Shown piece after piece: positions 9,618 through 19,077 of a stretch of 64,000 nucleotides of DNA. The stretch's first letter is position 1. Each line of letters opens with the position of its first letter. Below the pieces are notes generated by a model. That model did not search any database. It was given only the letters and a program-made list of their open reading frames with translations, and was not told where the DNA came from. The position numbers and the translations under genes are program-made. Source of the stretch: Clostridium transplantifaecale (lineage in GTDB: Bacteria; Bacillota; Clostridia; Lachnospirales; Lachnospiraceae); assembly GCF_900626075.1 (NCBI RefSeq), contig NZ_UYZY01000001.1, positions 992,001-1,056,000 of the forward strand. The letters are read 5' to 3'.

Positions 9618-9950
9618 TTGCCTCTCTCCTTTTCCACTTAAATCGTTAGCAGGAACGGAAGCAATGACTGAAATACTGATATCCTTACTGTAAAGCCTTA
9701 GAATTGCTTTCACAAAGCAACGATATAAGGCACAATAATCCGACCTTATACCATCAACAATTAGAGGTAAGCAAAACGTTCCGAAATTCCACACACATTC
9801 GATATTTCAGATTGCTTCACTACCAATCCTGACTTGAGCTTTCATCACATGAATTTTAATCTGTTATTTAAGCTCTGCATCAGTAACTTGTCCAAAGTTT
9901 ACTATTTTTTTTGTAAATTGTCAATATATATTTGTACTTTCTTTGCAAGT
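9618..9950. other. leader and promoter region of the transporter operon
   Basis: 333 bp between the binding-protein gene and the short GntR gene. It holds the promoter at 9896-9924 and a leader of about 270 nt. A small perfect inverted repeat, TTGCTTT and AAAGCAA around a 3-nt loop (9706-9722), could be a regulator site. No riboswitch class recognised. Confidence 0.6.
9896..9924 (-). promoter_or_regulatory. sigma-A promoter of the ABC transporter operon
   Basis: Minus-strand -35 TTGACA (9919-9924), 17-bp spacer, -10 TAAACT (9896-9901). It drives the gene beginning at 9617 after a long leader. Confidence 0.75.
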
Positions 9951-10322
9951 TTATTTTCCGTCTTTGGCTTCTGTCGTTGATTTCTGTAATATGAATGTTT
10001 TTCCAAGTGTCAGTATTTCGTCTTCGCCCAACCTCAGGGAAGCCAGAAAAGCGACGAGATCATCGGCCTGTTTCTCCAGATCTTCCACACCCTTCTCCCT
10101 GCTCTCCACATAAGTTCCGCTCCCGCGCACCTGCCTGATAAGACCTGCTTTCTGAAGTTCGGAAAACGCAGCCTTTAAGGTTCCGCGCGCCACCCCGTAA
10201 AGATTACAGAGTTCTCTTTCCCCGGGGAGTTTCTGGCCTTCCTGCCACTGCCCGGACTCGATTCTTCTCCTGACATCATCCACAATCTTTCCATAGACTG
10301 GTGTTTCTTTTCTCTCCGTCAT
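9951..10322 (-). CDS. short GntR-family transcriptional regulator (YtrA-like size)
   Basis: 123 residues. An N-terminal GntR winged helix (VDDVRRRIESGQWQEGQKLPGE, then GVARGTLKAAFSELQKAGLI and the wing QVRGSGTYV) is followed by about 45 residues with no effector domain of the usual size, like YtrA-type regulators. Its ATG at 10322 overlaps the stop of the larger GntR gene (ATGA), so the two are co-translated. The transporter operon promoter lies just downstream. Confidence 0.88.
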   Translation of the reverse strand: MTERKETPVYGKIVDDVRRRIESGQWQEGQKLPGERELCNLYGVARGTLKAAFSELQKAGLIRQVRGSGTYVESREKGVEDLEKQADDLVAFLASLRLGEDEILTLGKTFILQKSTTEAKDGK

Positions 10323-11236
10323 CTTTTTCTCCGCTCCATAAATCCTTTAATCTGCTCCAAAGATTCCTTTGTCACTCCATAATTAAACACTATATAGCGG
10401 CTTCCCATCGTCTTCATCTGTCTGATGATCTCTTCTTCCTGCACGGACACAAGCCATATGATGTCGTCGGAACGGATTGCCTTTTTCTTATCCGCCCACT
10501 CTTCCTTCTGGCAGAGGTAAAAGGTATTGTGCCTTCCTAAAAGAGCAAGAGTATGGCTGATGTGCATCAGAAAATCCTGACTGTCATAGACAATGCCAAG
10601 CAGGCAGTCGTCATCCAGCTCCCCAATCTCTTCCTCCTCCGTGTCGGGTACGGCCAGCCTCACCTGCAAAAGCTGCTTCCCGGCCAGTTCCGCCACGGGC
10701 AGCACCTCTTCAAAATGAGTCTTCGTGGTAATCCAGAGTTCCTCCCTTGGAATCACCTCTCCGGCCCTCACACCGCCGACCTCGTAGTAGGTTATATTAA
10801 ACTTCCACACCTTCAGCAGATCTCTGATTATATCGCCTGCAATCTCCGGCGTGCAGTCGATCATGGCCGCCTCCTCCGGGATATCGGGCACAAAAAAGCG
10901 GCTGCAGGCTTCACTGATCAGCCGGTAAGTTTCCTCGGGTCCAAGTCCCTCCTTCGCACACTTGTCCCCAAACAGAACCATGTGCCTGAGACCGGGCTGC
11001 CAGCCCTGCACATAAGTGCCGCTGCCATGGACTCTCCGTATGTATCCTTCCGCCTCCAGCTTATCAAATGTCTTCCTGACCGTACCCTTAGCCAGCCCCG
11101 TTTCGCTGCAGAATTCAGCCTCCGACGGCAGCCTGTCCCCCTGTCCGTACTCCCCGGCCTTTATGGCTCCTATAATCTGTTCGGACATCTGCATATAAGC
11201 AGGCTTGCTGTCCTTCATATCAATTTTTATCCTCAT
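10319..11236 (-). CDS. GntR-family transcriptional regulator with unrecognised C-terminal domain
   Basis: 305 residues. Residues 1-75 are a GntR winged helix (GQGDRLPSEAEFCSETGLAKGT, then the wing RRVHGSGTYV). The remaining 230 residues do not look like FCD, UTRA or aminotransferase domains that I can name. AGGTGG precedes the ATG at 11236. It is the first gene of a two-regulator operon pointing at the ABC transporter and is divergent from the flavin reductase at 11541. Confidence 0.85.
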   Translation of the reverse strand: MRIKIDMKDSKPAYMQMSEQIIGAIKAGEYGQGDRLPSEAEFCSETGLAKGTVRKTFDKLEAEGYIRRVHGSGTYVQGWQPGLRHMVLFGDKCAKEGLGPEETYRLISEACSRFFVPDIPEEAAMIDCTPEIAGDIIRDLLKVWKFNITYYEVGGVRAGEVIPREELWITTKTHFEEVLPVAELAGKQLLQVRLAVPDTEEEEIGELDDDCLLGIVYDSQDFLMHISHTLALLGRHNTFYLCQKEEWADKKKAIRSDDIIWLVSVQEEEIIRQMKTMGSRYIVFNYGVTKESLEQIKGFMERRKR

Positions 11237-11540
11237 AAACCAATCCCACCTTATTTTTTAAATTATACTATATTTTCGTAAAAAAATATACCTTTTCCGA
11301 CATTGGGCTAGATCATTTTCTGTTTCTATGCACAAATATTAAAACAAGCTGTCTGTTTTCTGAAATGACTTAACACACTTTTTTGTGTATGATCCGATCA
11401 ACAGCATATTTCTGAAAATTTACAAAATAATTTAATGTTATCAAAAACAACGAAAAGTACGCACTGCGGACTTTTCATCGTCAATCAATCATTGCATGAA
11501 GGCATGCAGAAATTTATTTATGAAAGGATGTAGCAGACTT
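11237..11540. other. divergent control region between GntR operon and reductase
   Basis: 304 bp, AT-rich. For the minus side a -10 TATAAT (11262-11267) is covered by an inverted repeat: TATATTTT (11269-11276) and AAAATATA (11283-11290), a good candidate autoregulatory operator. A second small repeat, ACACA and TGTGT flanking a T-run (about 11373-11387), lies nearer the plus-strand gene. Confidence 0.5.
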
Positions 11541-13496
11541 ATGATGTATCCAAATTTATTTTCACCTATCAAAATCGGCTCTCTTACAATTCGAAATAGA
11601 ATTGAAGTGGCACCCATGGGCGTCTCCGATCTCACGCCGGAAGGTTATCTTACTCCGGCCAATATAGCCCTCTATGGAGAACGCGCAAAAGGCGGCGCCG
11701 GCATTGTAACCATTGGAGAAAGCCTCGTAGACACCGTTACGGGCAAAGCACACGGACGCATGGTTCCCCTCGATTCAGAAGAGATACTCCCCTATCTTAT
11801 CGACTGCACCGACGAGATTAAACGCCACGGCGCCGCAGCCTCCATAGAACTGATTCATGCCGGACGCCGCGCACACCCTCAGTATACAAACGGCAAAGTC
11901 TACGGCCCCAGTGCGGGTGACTGCATTTACGGCGGACAGGTCATCGAGATGGATGAAGCCATGATCGAATACATCGTGGAAAAATTCGGCGATGCCGCAG
12001 AGATGGCTAAACTGGGCGGTGTCGATATGTGTATGGTACACGGAGGCCATGGCTGGCTTCTAGGACAGTTCTTATCTCCCGTCAACAACCAGCGTACCGA
12101 CCGTTTCGGAGGCAGCCTTGAAAACAGGGCCAGAATCTCCATGATGGTCATTGATAATATCCGTAAAAAATGCGGCAAAGATTTCCCGATTGAATACCGT
12201 ATCAGCGGCGACGAATTTATGCCGGGCGGTTTCAACCTGGATGAGGCCATTGAACTTTCAAAAATGCTGGACGGCAAGGTGGATCTGATTCACGTATCCG
12301 CGACCAGTTTCCACGATAAGGACGCCGCGCAGAGAATGTTCCCCAACACCTTCCTTCCGAGGGGATGCAACGTTTATCTGGCAGAGGCGGTTAAAAAAGC
12401 AGTGAAGAACACGCCGGTAACGACCGTAGGCGCACTCGACGATCCGGAAGAGCTTGAGAAAATCATCAGCTCCGGCACCGCCGACATGGTGGCCATGGCC
12501 AGAGGCATCGTAGCCGATCCCTATTTCCCGGTAAAAGCCAAAACAGGCCATGCGGACGACATCACACCGTGTATCCGCTGCAACTACTGCCTGAGCGGCA
12601 ACTTTGTTCCTTACATAAAATACCCGACCAGGGTCAGCCGCTGTACCGTTAATCCGCTCTGCGGCAGGGAACTGGAAAGCAGACAGCCGAAAAAAGCTCC
12701 TGTCAGCAAAAAGGTTGTCATTGTGGGCGGAGGCCCATCGGGCATGCAGGCTGCCGTAACAGCCAGCGACAGAGGCCACGATGTAACGCTTGTTGAGAAA
12801 TCTTCCGTTCTCGGCGGCGCTTTAAACTACGCTGTCCGCCCTGACTTTAAAAAAGATATTAAAAAGCTGATGCAGGTACTGGAAAACCGTGTAAAGAACC
12901 GCCCAATCGAGGTTCTGTTGAATACAGAGGCAACCCCGGAACTGATAAGCTCCATCAAACCGGACGCACTGATTATCGCCGTCGGCGCCGCTCCCTCTGC
13001 TCCTCCGATTCCCGGCATGGATAAACCCTTTGTACATCTTGCCGCCCATTTAGAGGATGACGTAAAAATCGAGGGACCGGTTGTCGTAATCGGAGGCGGA
13101 CTTGTCGGCTGTGAGGAAGGCCTTCACCTGGCAAAGGAAAAAGGATATGACGTCACAATCCTTGAGATGAAGGACGCCGCCGCCACCGATGCCCCGTTCC
13201 TGCACTGGAGAGCTCTGATGATCGAGCTTGAAAAAGAAGAAAAACTCACGCTGCGGACTCAGATAACATGTTCTGAAATTGCAGACGACGGAGTGCACGG
13301 AACAGACGCAGAAGGAAACGCAGTGGTATTCCCTGCCGGAACTGTCCTCGCCGCTGCCGGAATGAAGGCATTAAATGACGTAACCGACAGCCTGCGCGGC
13401 TGTGTCGATGAATATTACGTAGTCGGCGACTGCAAGAAACCGGCCAAGATTCTGGAAGCGCTTCATTACGGCTACTTTGCGGCCATGGACTTATAA
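11541..13496 (+). CDS. old-yellow-enzyme type NADH:flavin oxidoreductase (2,4-dienoyl-CoA reductase/BaiCD-BaiH family)
   Basis: 651 residues from the ATG at 11541, preceded by AAAGGATG; an upstream ATG at 11496 lacks a site. Residues 1-330 are the FMN-binding TIM barrel (LFSPIKIGSLTIRNRIEVAP; IHAGRRAHP; HGGHGWLLGQFLSP). Cysteines C344, C347, C350 and C368 (CIRCNYC then RCTVNPLC) form the [4Fe-4S] motif. Two Rossmann GxGxxG segments follow (VVIVGGGPSGMQAA and VVVIGGGLVGCEE) for FAD and NADH. The family includes 2,4-dienoyl-CoA reductase, the bile-acid enzymes BaiCD/BaiH and trimethylamine dehydrogenase; which alkene is reduced here cannot be told. Confidence 0.9.
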   Translation: MMYPNLFSPIKIGSLTIRNRIEVAPMGVSDLTPEGYLTPANIALYGERAKGGAGIVTIGESLVDTVTGKAHGRMVPLDSEEILPYLIDCTDEIKRHGAAASIELIHAGRRAHPQYTNGKVYGPSAGDCIYGGQVIEMDEAMIEYIVEKFGDAAEMAKLGGVDMCMVHGGHGWLLGQFLSPVNNQRTDRFGGSLENRARISMMVIDNIRKKCGKDFPIEYRISGDEFMPGGFNLDEAIELSKMLDGKVDLIHVSATSFHDKDAAQRMFPNTFLPRGCNVYLAEAVKKAVKNTPVTTVGALDDPEELEKIISSGTADMVAMARGIVADPYFPVKAKTGHADDITPCIRCNYCLSGNFVPYIKYPTRVSRCTVNPLCGRELESRQPKKAPVSKKVVIVGGGPSGMQAAVTASDRGHDVTLVEKSSVLGGALNYAVRPDFKKDIKKLMQVLENRVKNRPIEVLLNTEATPELISSIKPDALIIAVGAAPSAPPIPGMDKPFVHLAAHLEDDVKIEGPVVVIGGGLVGCEEGLHLAKEKGYDVTILEMKDAAATDAPFLHWRALMIELEKEEKLTLRTQITCSEIADDGVHGTDAEGNAVVFPAGTVLAAAGMKALNDVTDSLRGCVDEYYVVGDCKKPAKILEALHYGYFAAMDL

Positions 13497-13520
13497 AGCA
13501 ATCCATCATATTTTATATCA

Positions 13521-13557
13521 GGCGGTGAAAAGCATGTATTACGGCTTTTTACCGCCT
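13521..13557 (+). terminator. stem-loop after the flavin reductase
   Basis: GGCGGT-AAAAGC and GGCTTTTTACCGCC form a 13-14 bp stem 25 nt after the stop. No T-tract follows, so it may be a processing or pausing hairpin instead. Confidence 0.4.
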
Positions 13558-13629
13558 CAAACACGAATAATCCGTACGCACTGCGCGCGGGTTAAATCAC
13601 CATAATTAAAGGAAAAGGAGTTTCACCTC

Positions 13630-14979
13630 ATGCAGATTGGACACAGTCTCACCGAGGGCAGCGTAAGAAAACAGCTGATACTCTTCAGCTTCCCATTCTT
13701 TCTGTCCAGCCTGATTCAAAATCTGTACATGACTGCTGACATGCTGATCGTTCAGTGGGTAGGCGGAGCCGCCGCCAGTTCGGCAGTCGGCATCGGCGGC
13801 GAGGTTGTATCTGCTTTTACATTTTTAATTATCGGTTTCGCTTCGGGCGGAACCGTCTTAATATCCCAGTATGTCGGAGCGCAGCGCAGGGAGGATGTAG
13901 AAGAGACCATTGGAACCTTGCTTACTTTGTTTGCCCTTTGTGCCGTGCTTATGACATCCGTCATGTACCTTGCAGCCCGCCCTTTCCTGATACTCCTGAA
14001 AACTCCTGCCGAATCATTTGACAACGCCTGCAGCTATATGCGCATTTGTATGCTTGGCAATTTCTTTGTCTTCGAATATAATGCCATCAGCTCGGTTTTA
14101 AATGGAACCGGCGACTCCAAAAGACCCCTGTTCTTTGTGGCCGTATCGGGAACGCTCAACGTGTTCCTGGATTTATTGTTTGTCGCCGGATTCAGGATGG
14201 GACCGGACGGTTCCGCCTGGGCCACGGTTATCTCCCAGGCAGTCAGTTTTTTTATCTCCGCAGTATACCTTGTCAAAAAGAGCAATATTTTCCGGCTGTC
14301 TCGCAGGAATTTACGGCTCAGGCGCACCAAAGTCTTTCTAATTATAAAGATTGGCTTTCCGGCCGCCGTCCAGAACAGCATCTCCTCTGTCTCTTTCATG
14401 TTTTTGACGGCCCTGATCAACCAGTACGGGTACGCCGCTTCGGCAGCCGCCCAGCTGGCAGGCAAATTCAATAATATCGCCATGCTGCCCAGCTCCGCAA
14501 TGTCGGGAGCCATGGCCGTCATGACGGGACAGAATATCGGCGCAAAAAAACCGGAGCGCGCCCTCTCCTGCCTGAAAGAGGGAATCAGCCTTTCCCTCCT
14601 TATCGGTATTCCCCTCTTTCTGGCAACCATTTGTTTCACACCGCAGTTCATGAGTGTACTTGCCCGGGGTGAACCGGAAGTGATACGTTACGGCACCCTG
14701 TACATCCGTGGCTTCTGTGCGGACTATCTTCTGACTGCATTCGTGTTCTCGGCCAACGGTTTCATCAACGGAACCGGCCACACGCTGATTACGCTGTGCA
14801 GCAACACACTCCAGGGACTCATCATACGGGTTCCGGTCGCCTATCTGCTCGCCCTTGGATTTCATATGGGGATCCTGGGGATCGGAATTGCAGTCCCGGC
14901 GGCCACCCTTGGAGGGGGCATTCTTGTATTTTTCTATATTCTTTCAGGGCGATGGAGACAGCATGTGACGGTAGACTGA
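13630..14979 (+). CDS. MATE family efflux transporter
   Basis: 449 residues, about 12 membrane helices in two homologous halves. The N-terminal MATE signature region reads LIQNLYMTADMLIVQWVGGAAASSAV, and the second half has the matching AQLAGKFNNIAMLPSSAMSGAMAV segment. AAAGGAG lies upstream of the ATG. The family exports drugs or metabolites with Na+ or H+. It follows the reductase by 133 nt with a hairpin between, so co-transcription is uncertain. Confidence 0.92.
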   Translation: MQIGHSLTEGSVRKQLILFSFPFFLSSLIQNLYMTADMLIVQWVGGAAASSAVGIGGEVVSAFTFLIIGFASGGTVLISQYVGAQRREDVEETIGTLLTLFALCAVLMTSVMYLAARPFLILLKTPAESFDNACSYMRICMLGNFFVFEYNAISSVLNGTGDSKRPLFFVAVSGTLNVFLDLLFVAGFRMGPDGSAWATVISQAVSFFISAVYLVKKSNIFRLSRRNLRLRRTKVFLIIKIGFPAAVQNSISSVSFMFLTALINQYGYAASAAAQLAGKFNNIAMLPSSAMSGAMAVMTGQNIGAKKPERALSCLKEGISLSLLIGIPLFLATICFTPQFMSVLARGEPEVIRYGTLYIRGFCADYLLTAFVFSANGFINGTGHTLITLCSNTLQGLIIRVPVAYLLALGFHMGILGIGIAVPAATLGGGILVFFYILSGRWRQHVTVD

Positions 14980-15001
14980 TGTTACAAAAATATTGCAGGA
15001 G

Positions 15002-15030
15002 CGGCGGTGGAAGCAGATGCTTTCCCGCCG
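15002..15030 (+). terminator. hairpin after the MATE gene
   Basis: CGGCGGTGGAAGCA and TGCTTTCCCGCCG pair with one bulge, followed by TTCTTAGT. It lies 22 nt after the stop. Confidence 0.5.
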
Positions 15031-15160
15031 TTCTTAGTCTGCCATTCCACCGCTTTTTCCTGAATGAATATTCTGTGGTTTCCATTTTGAGAAAAAGCAT
15101 AAATAAACGGCGGGACGTGTTATAATAGAAACTATATGGCATCTGAAAAGGAGAAAAACA

Positions 15161-15772
15161 ATGAAGAAAACGATATTATTTGTAATTCTGGAACAATATG
15201 CGGACTGGGAGGCGGCTTATCTGTCTTCCGCCCTCTATATGCTCGGCCAGGCAGAATATGAAGTCAAAACCGTATCCCTGACCGACGGGGCCGTCCGGTC
15301 TATCGGAGGATTCCGCGCCCTGCCCGACTATACGGTAAACTCTGTCCCCGGTGATTATGAGGCCCTGGTTTTAGTCGGCGGCTTATCATGGAGAGAAGAG
15401 TCGGCGCTGCAGGTTAAGCCGCTCGTTGAACAGTGCCGCGAAAAAGGCAGGGTATTAGCCGGTATCTGCGATGCCTCCGTTTTTTTAGGCGCCTGCGGTG
15501 TATTAAATGAAGGCAAGCATACCAGCAATGATCTGAAGGATTTGAAGGCATGGTCGAAAGAAGCATATACAGGAGAGAAAAACTATGTACTTCAACCGGC
15601 GGTGAGCGATCAGAATATCATTACCGCAAACGGAACCGCGCCTCTGGAATTTGCAAAAGAAGTCCTCCTCACCCTGAATGCCGCCCCTGAAGATAAAATT
15701 ATGGAATGGTTCCAGTTTCATAAGCAGGGACTGTACAATGCTCCGCTGCCAAAAGATGTAAGTTTTGATTAA
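15161..15772 (+). CDS. DJ-1/PfpI family protein (class I glutamine amidotransferase-like)
   Basis: 203 residues with a ThiJ/PfpI fold: KKTILFVILEQYADWEAAYL at the N-terminus and the nucleophile elbow AGICDASVFLGA, whose cysteine (about C109) is the family's reactive residue. Members are glyoxalases, deglycases, proteases or regulators, and no subfamily can be assigned. AAAGGAG lies 7 nt before the ATG. Monocistronic, with a bidirectional terminator after it. Confidence 0.87.
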   Translation: MKKTILFVILEQYADWEAAYLSSALYMLGQAEYEVKTVSLTDGAVRSIGGFRALPDYTVNSVPGDYEALVLVGGLSWREESALQVKPLVEQCREKGRVLAGICDASVFLGACGVLNEGKHTSNDLKDLKAWSKEAYTGEKNYVLQPAVSDQNIITANGTAPLEFAKEVLLTLNAAPEDKIMEWFQFHKQGLYNAPLPKDVSFD

Positions 15773-15842
15773 ATGGAAACATAGACATAGTCCAGCCTGG
15801 CGGCAGTAATTCGCACGTGCCGCCCGGATTCCCGATATCAGT

Positions 15843-15872
15843 AAAAGGGACGCCCGAAAAGCGTCCCTTTTT
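15843..15872. terminator. bidirectional intrinsic terminator
   Basis: AAAAGGGACGC and GCGTCCCTTTTT enclose a 7-nt loop. It has T-runs on both strands and lies between the convergent DJ-1 gene and the ABC permease gene. Confidence 0.85.
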
Positions 15873-15881
15873 AATATTCTA

Positions 15882-17243
15882 TTAGTCATTCCTGATTGCC
15901 GCTAACGGACTCAGCTTCATCGCTCTGAGAGCCGGGAAGAATCCGGCAATCATACCGATCAATACGGCAAAGCCGATTGATGCAAAACCCAGCCATGGCG
16001 GAATCATCGACAGCTTGCTGGTCATTCCGTATAACAGGGCTCCTGCCAGAAATTTATTAATCAGGAAGGAGACTCCATAGCTTAATAGCACCCCGACCAC
16101 GCCCCCGACAAAACCGATAAACCCGGCCTCAATCAGGAACATGCTTCTGATATTTCCCATTGCGCATCCAAGCACCTTGATAACGCCTATCTCCTTGGTC
16201 CTCTCGTAGATGGACATCATCATCGTATTTGCAATGCCGATAGCCGCTACAAAGAGAGATACCGCTCCGATGCCGCCGAGTACGGCCTGCACCATGTTGG
16301 ACTGCTTCTGGGACTGTTCCAGCCACTCCATCTGGCTGTTTGCCTCGTATCCCATGTTGTTGATAGCCTTCTGGACCTCCACAACATTCTTCATATCGTC
16401 GACATTCACGGTAGCCTGTTCATAGACAAAATAGTTGTACGGTTTACCTTTTTTGTTGGTCGGCTGTCCCGGGATCGGATTCTTCTTAAATATCTGCTTG
16501 AGCTGTGTCTTCAGCTTCTCGATATCGACGTAAATGCCGTAGCTGTATTCATTCCAGTCCTCCGGTCCGCCTTCCACTATTCCGGCAGTCTTCAGCATAT
16601 ATTTTTTCGGAGGCTTTGCCGGAGACGTCCCGTCCCCTCCGGACGGATATTTCGACTGGTAATAGGCATCGGTATCAAAGATCGTGAAGAGCGGTTTATT
16701 CATGAAATCCACATCGGGGCCTTTGCCCGTCCTGTAGTCATATCCGTCCCCTGTCTTTGAGTTATAGAAATCCTGCGAAGTCATATTTCCGACCACCATT
16801 TCCATGTCCTGAGAGTCGGCGTCGGGAAGTTTTCCCTCGCCCAGTTTGATATCCTTCATGGCTGATAAAGGAATTCCGACTAACTGGACATTCCCCTCGT
16901 AGACTCCCTGTTTCATAATCACAAACATGTTGAGTTTCGGGTAGGCAGAAACCACATGCGGGATCCGCTCAAACACTTTCATCGTATCATCTGTCATAAA
17001 GCTGTCTTCCGGATTGGTCTTATCACTGGAATTACCGCGATCGTAATTGTAGACCCGTATCGCAGTCAGGCTCCCCGACGATTCGTACTGCTCCATCGTG
17101 AACTTGTTCAGTCCAATTCCCAGAGAAATCATGACCACAATGGAAGCCGTACCAATCACAACCCCCAGAACCGTAAGAAACGTCCTGAGTTTTCTCCGAA
17201 GCAGGCTGTTGACACTCATTGACAAAAGATCAAAGAATCTCAT
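15882..17243 (-). CDS. MacB/FtsX-type ABC transporter permease
   Basis: 453 residues. One N-terminal helix (LRTFLTVLGVVIGTASIVVMISLG), a large extracellular MacB_PCD-type domain (about 45-310) and three C-terminal helices (AVSLFVAAIGIANTMMMSIYER; GFIGFVGGVVGVLLSYGVSFLI; GFASIGFAVLIGMIAGFFPA). ERTKEIGVIKVLGC is the coupling helix. GAAGGA lies before the ATG at 17243. It overlaps the upstream gene by 14 nt. The type couples ATP hydrolysis to extracytoplasmic mechanics or export of peptides and lipids. Confidence 0.92.
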   Translation of the reverse strand: MRFFDLLSMSVNSLLRRKLRTFLTVLGVVIGTASIVVMISLGIGLNKFTMEQYESSGSLTAIRVYNYDRGNSSDKTNPEDSFMTDDTMKVFERIPHVVSAYPKLNMFVIMKQGVYEGNVQLVGIPLSAMKDIKLGEGKLPDADSQDMEMVVGNMTSQDFYNSKTGDGYDYRTGKGPDVDFMNKPLFTIFDTDAYYQSKYPSGGDGTSPAKPPKKYMLKTAGIVEGGPEDWNEYSYGIYVDIEKLKTQLKQIFKKNPIPGQPTNKKGKPYNYFVYEQATVNVDDMKNVVEVQKAINNMGYEANSQMEWLEQSQKQSNMVQAVLGGIGAVSLFVAAIGIANTMMMSIYERTKEIGVIKVLGCAMGNIRSMFLIEAGFIGFVGGVVGVLLSYGVSFLINKFLAGALLYGMTSKLSMIPPWLGFASIGFAVLIGMIAGFFPALRAMKLSPLAAIRND

Positions 17244-19077
17244 CGTCCATTCCTTCTTCCTGCGCCGCCTTCTTCTTTTTCCTGATTACAATTACCGTTG
17301 TGGCTGCAATGATAATAATGAGGGCTGCGGCCGGGAATATCACCATCTTATACTTGCCGAAGAAGGTCTGTTCCCCTTCCATACCGTCCATTCCCTCCAT
17401 GCCGTCAATGTTTCCCGCTTCCATATCTCCGAAATCATCCGACGCCTCATTGACATAGAGCATCATCTCCTTCTCAATCTCGGTCGCCAGTCCGTTCTCA
17501 TCTTCATATGAAATAATGATCTTCACTTTCCCGTCGTCCATAGTCGGAGCCACGCCGGTCACCATGGTATCCACGTTGCCTGTCTCGCCCGGCTTGATAT
17601 TACCCACATAAGCGTCGGCCGTCTGGATTGAATCGGCCTCAAAACGCGCCATGACATTGTAAAGCAGCACCTTGCCGGTATTATTAATTCCAAACATAAC
17701 GTTTGTCTCGGAACCTACATTAATGCTGTCGGGCATAACCTCGATAGTACCCGTATTCAGCCTCGGTTCCTGTTTAACAGGAATCGATATCTTGACTTCT
17801 TCCTTGGCATTCTTGAACTCCGGGCTGTCATATTGTTCCTTAATTGTCATTGTATAAGACTTCTGGTTGGCCGTCGGCGACGATTTGAAAACCATCTGTA
17901 AGTCCGTCGTCGCACCGGGAGCAAGCTGGTTTACCACCACGGAAGTGGAACCCGTATCCGATGTAAAAACAGGGCTGCTCTCTACTTCTTCCGAAGCAAA
18001 AGTAAACATGATGTTACTGGATGTTACATCGGACGATGCGTTCTTCATTGTGACGTGAAGTTCAAAAGGCTGGCCCGCAAAAACGACATCCGGCACGGTA
18101 TAGAAGCTGTCTACAATAATTCTGGCCTTGGTTCTGTCCTCTTCCCCTGCATCAGCGGAAAGTTCATCCTCATCTTTACCCACTACCCTGACATAAAATA
18201 CTTTATCGACCGGATCGATGAAATCGCCCCCGCTCTCTTCCCTGTATGAAATCTTATAATGGATTGGGAAGAAACCCGATTTGACTTCCTCTCTCACCGC
18301 CATGCTGTACGGAACGGTAACCGTCTGCTCCGGATCCATATCTCCCATATACCGCAGGTAATTGCCCTCGTTGATATCGAACGGAAATTTCGTGATGTCG
18401 GGATCCAGCTGCATGTCTACGCGGACATCATAAACCTTTTTCAGGCCGCTGTTTCTTAAATTCACTCCAAAGTTCATTACCTGGGAATAGGCTGCGGACG
18501 GGGTAAACTGGTTTTCACCGATTGCAAAATCGTAGTCCAGCTTTGTATTGTCATCCTCTTCCGTGGAACCGTCATAGGCGGAAACCCAAATGTTTACGCC
18601 TACTTCGATACTGTCGTCAATGATAAAAAACGCCTGGTAATAGCCTGCCGTCAAATCCCGCCTTAATTTATAGCTCAGTGTGACGCTCTTGGATGAGCCG
18701 GGCTTCACATTGATATCTTTCTCTTTGAATGTGGTAGAATCCGCCTCGAATGGGAATGATTTGTCGTACCACCGGAGCTCTCCCTCATCTGAATCGTCGG
18801 CCTCTCCGAACTGCCGCTCCATAATACGCTCATATTCGTAGGAATTGGCCAGTCTGATCTTCTCTAAATTATTGTCTCCCTTTGTGCCCTTATTATGGAT
18901 TGTCATCTTGATGGAAATCTTATTTCCCGCTTTTCCCTTCGGCACCTTACTCACTGTGATTGTATCGTCGTTAAACTGGTTCATATCCAGCATTTCCGCC
19001 GTCGCCACCTGCGTTCCCATCATTGCCAGCAGCACGACAATCAATGCAATCACCGGCACTCTCTTCCACTTTTTCAT
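17230..19077 (-). CDS. membrane-anchored extracellular CARDB/COG1361-type protein, partner of the MacB-like ABC system
   Basis: 615 residues: signal sequence (VPVIALIVVLLAMMGTQVATA), about 540 extracellular residues of tandem beta-sandwich domains with NEW3/CARDB features (KISIKMTIHNKGTKGDNN; YSQVMNFGVNLRNSGLKKVYDV; EVMPDSINVGSETNVMFGIN), a Met/Gly/Asp-rich stretch and one C-terminal membrane helix (MVIFPAAALIIIIAATTVIVI) with a basic tail. Its stop overlaps the permease start and its start overlaps the ATPase stop (ATGA). This replaces the usual periplasmic adaptor of Gram-negative MacAB. Its ligand is unknown. Confidence 0.82.
   Translation of the reverse strand: MKKWKRVPVIALIVVLLAMMGTQVATAEMLDMNQFNDDTITVSKVPKGKAGNKISIKMTIHNKGTKGDNNLEKIRLANSYEYERIMERQFGEADDSDEGELRWYDKSFPFEADSTTFKEKDINVKPGSSKSVTLSYKLRRDLTAGYYQAFFIIDDSIEVGVNIWVSAYDGSTEEDDNTKLDYDFAIGENQFTPSAAYSQVMNFGVNLRNSGLKKVYDVRVDMQLDPDITKFPFDINEGNYLRYMGDMDPEQTVTVPYSMAVREEVKSGFFPIHYKISYREESGGDFIDPVDKVFYVRVVGKDEDELSADAGEEDRTKARIIVDSFYTVPDVVFAGQPFELHVTMKNASSDVTSSNIMFTFASEEVESSPVFTSDTGSTSVVVNQLAPGATTDLQMVFKSSPTANQKSYTMTIKEQYDSPEFKNAKEEVKISIPVKQEPRLNTGTIEVMPDSINVGSETNVMFGINNTGKVLLYNVMARFEADSIQTADAYVGNIKPGETGNVDTMVTGVAPTMDDGKVKIIISYEDENGLATEIEKEMMLYVNEASDDFGDMEAGNIDGMEGMDGMEGEQTFFGKYKMVIFPAAALIIIIAATTVIVIRKKKKAAQEEGMDDEIL

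Noticed and set aside
11541..13496. The flavin reductase as a trimethylamine dehydrogenase linked to the betaine lyase
   Set aside because: The family includes that enzyme, but this gene is 40 kb away, sits with a MATE exporter and has no methylotrophy partners; the more common alkene-reductase role is likelier.
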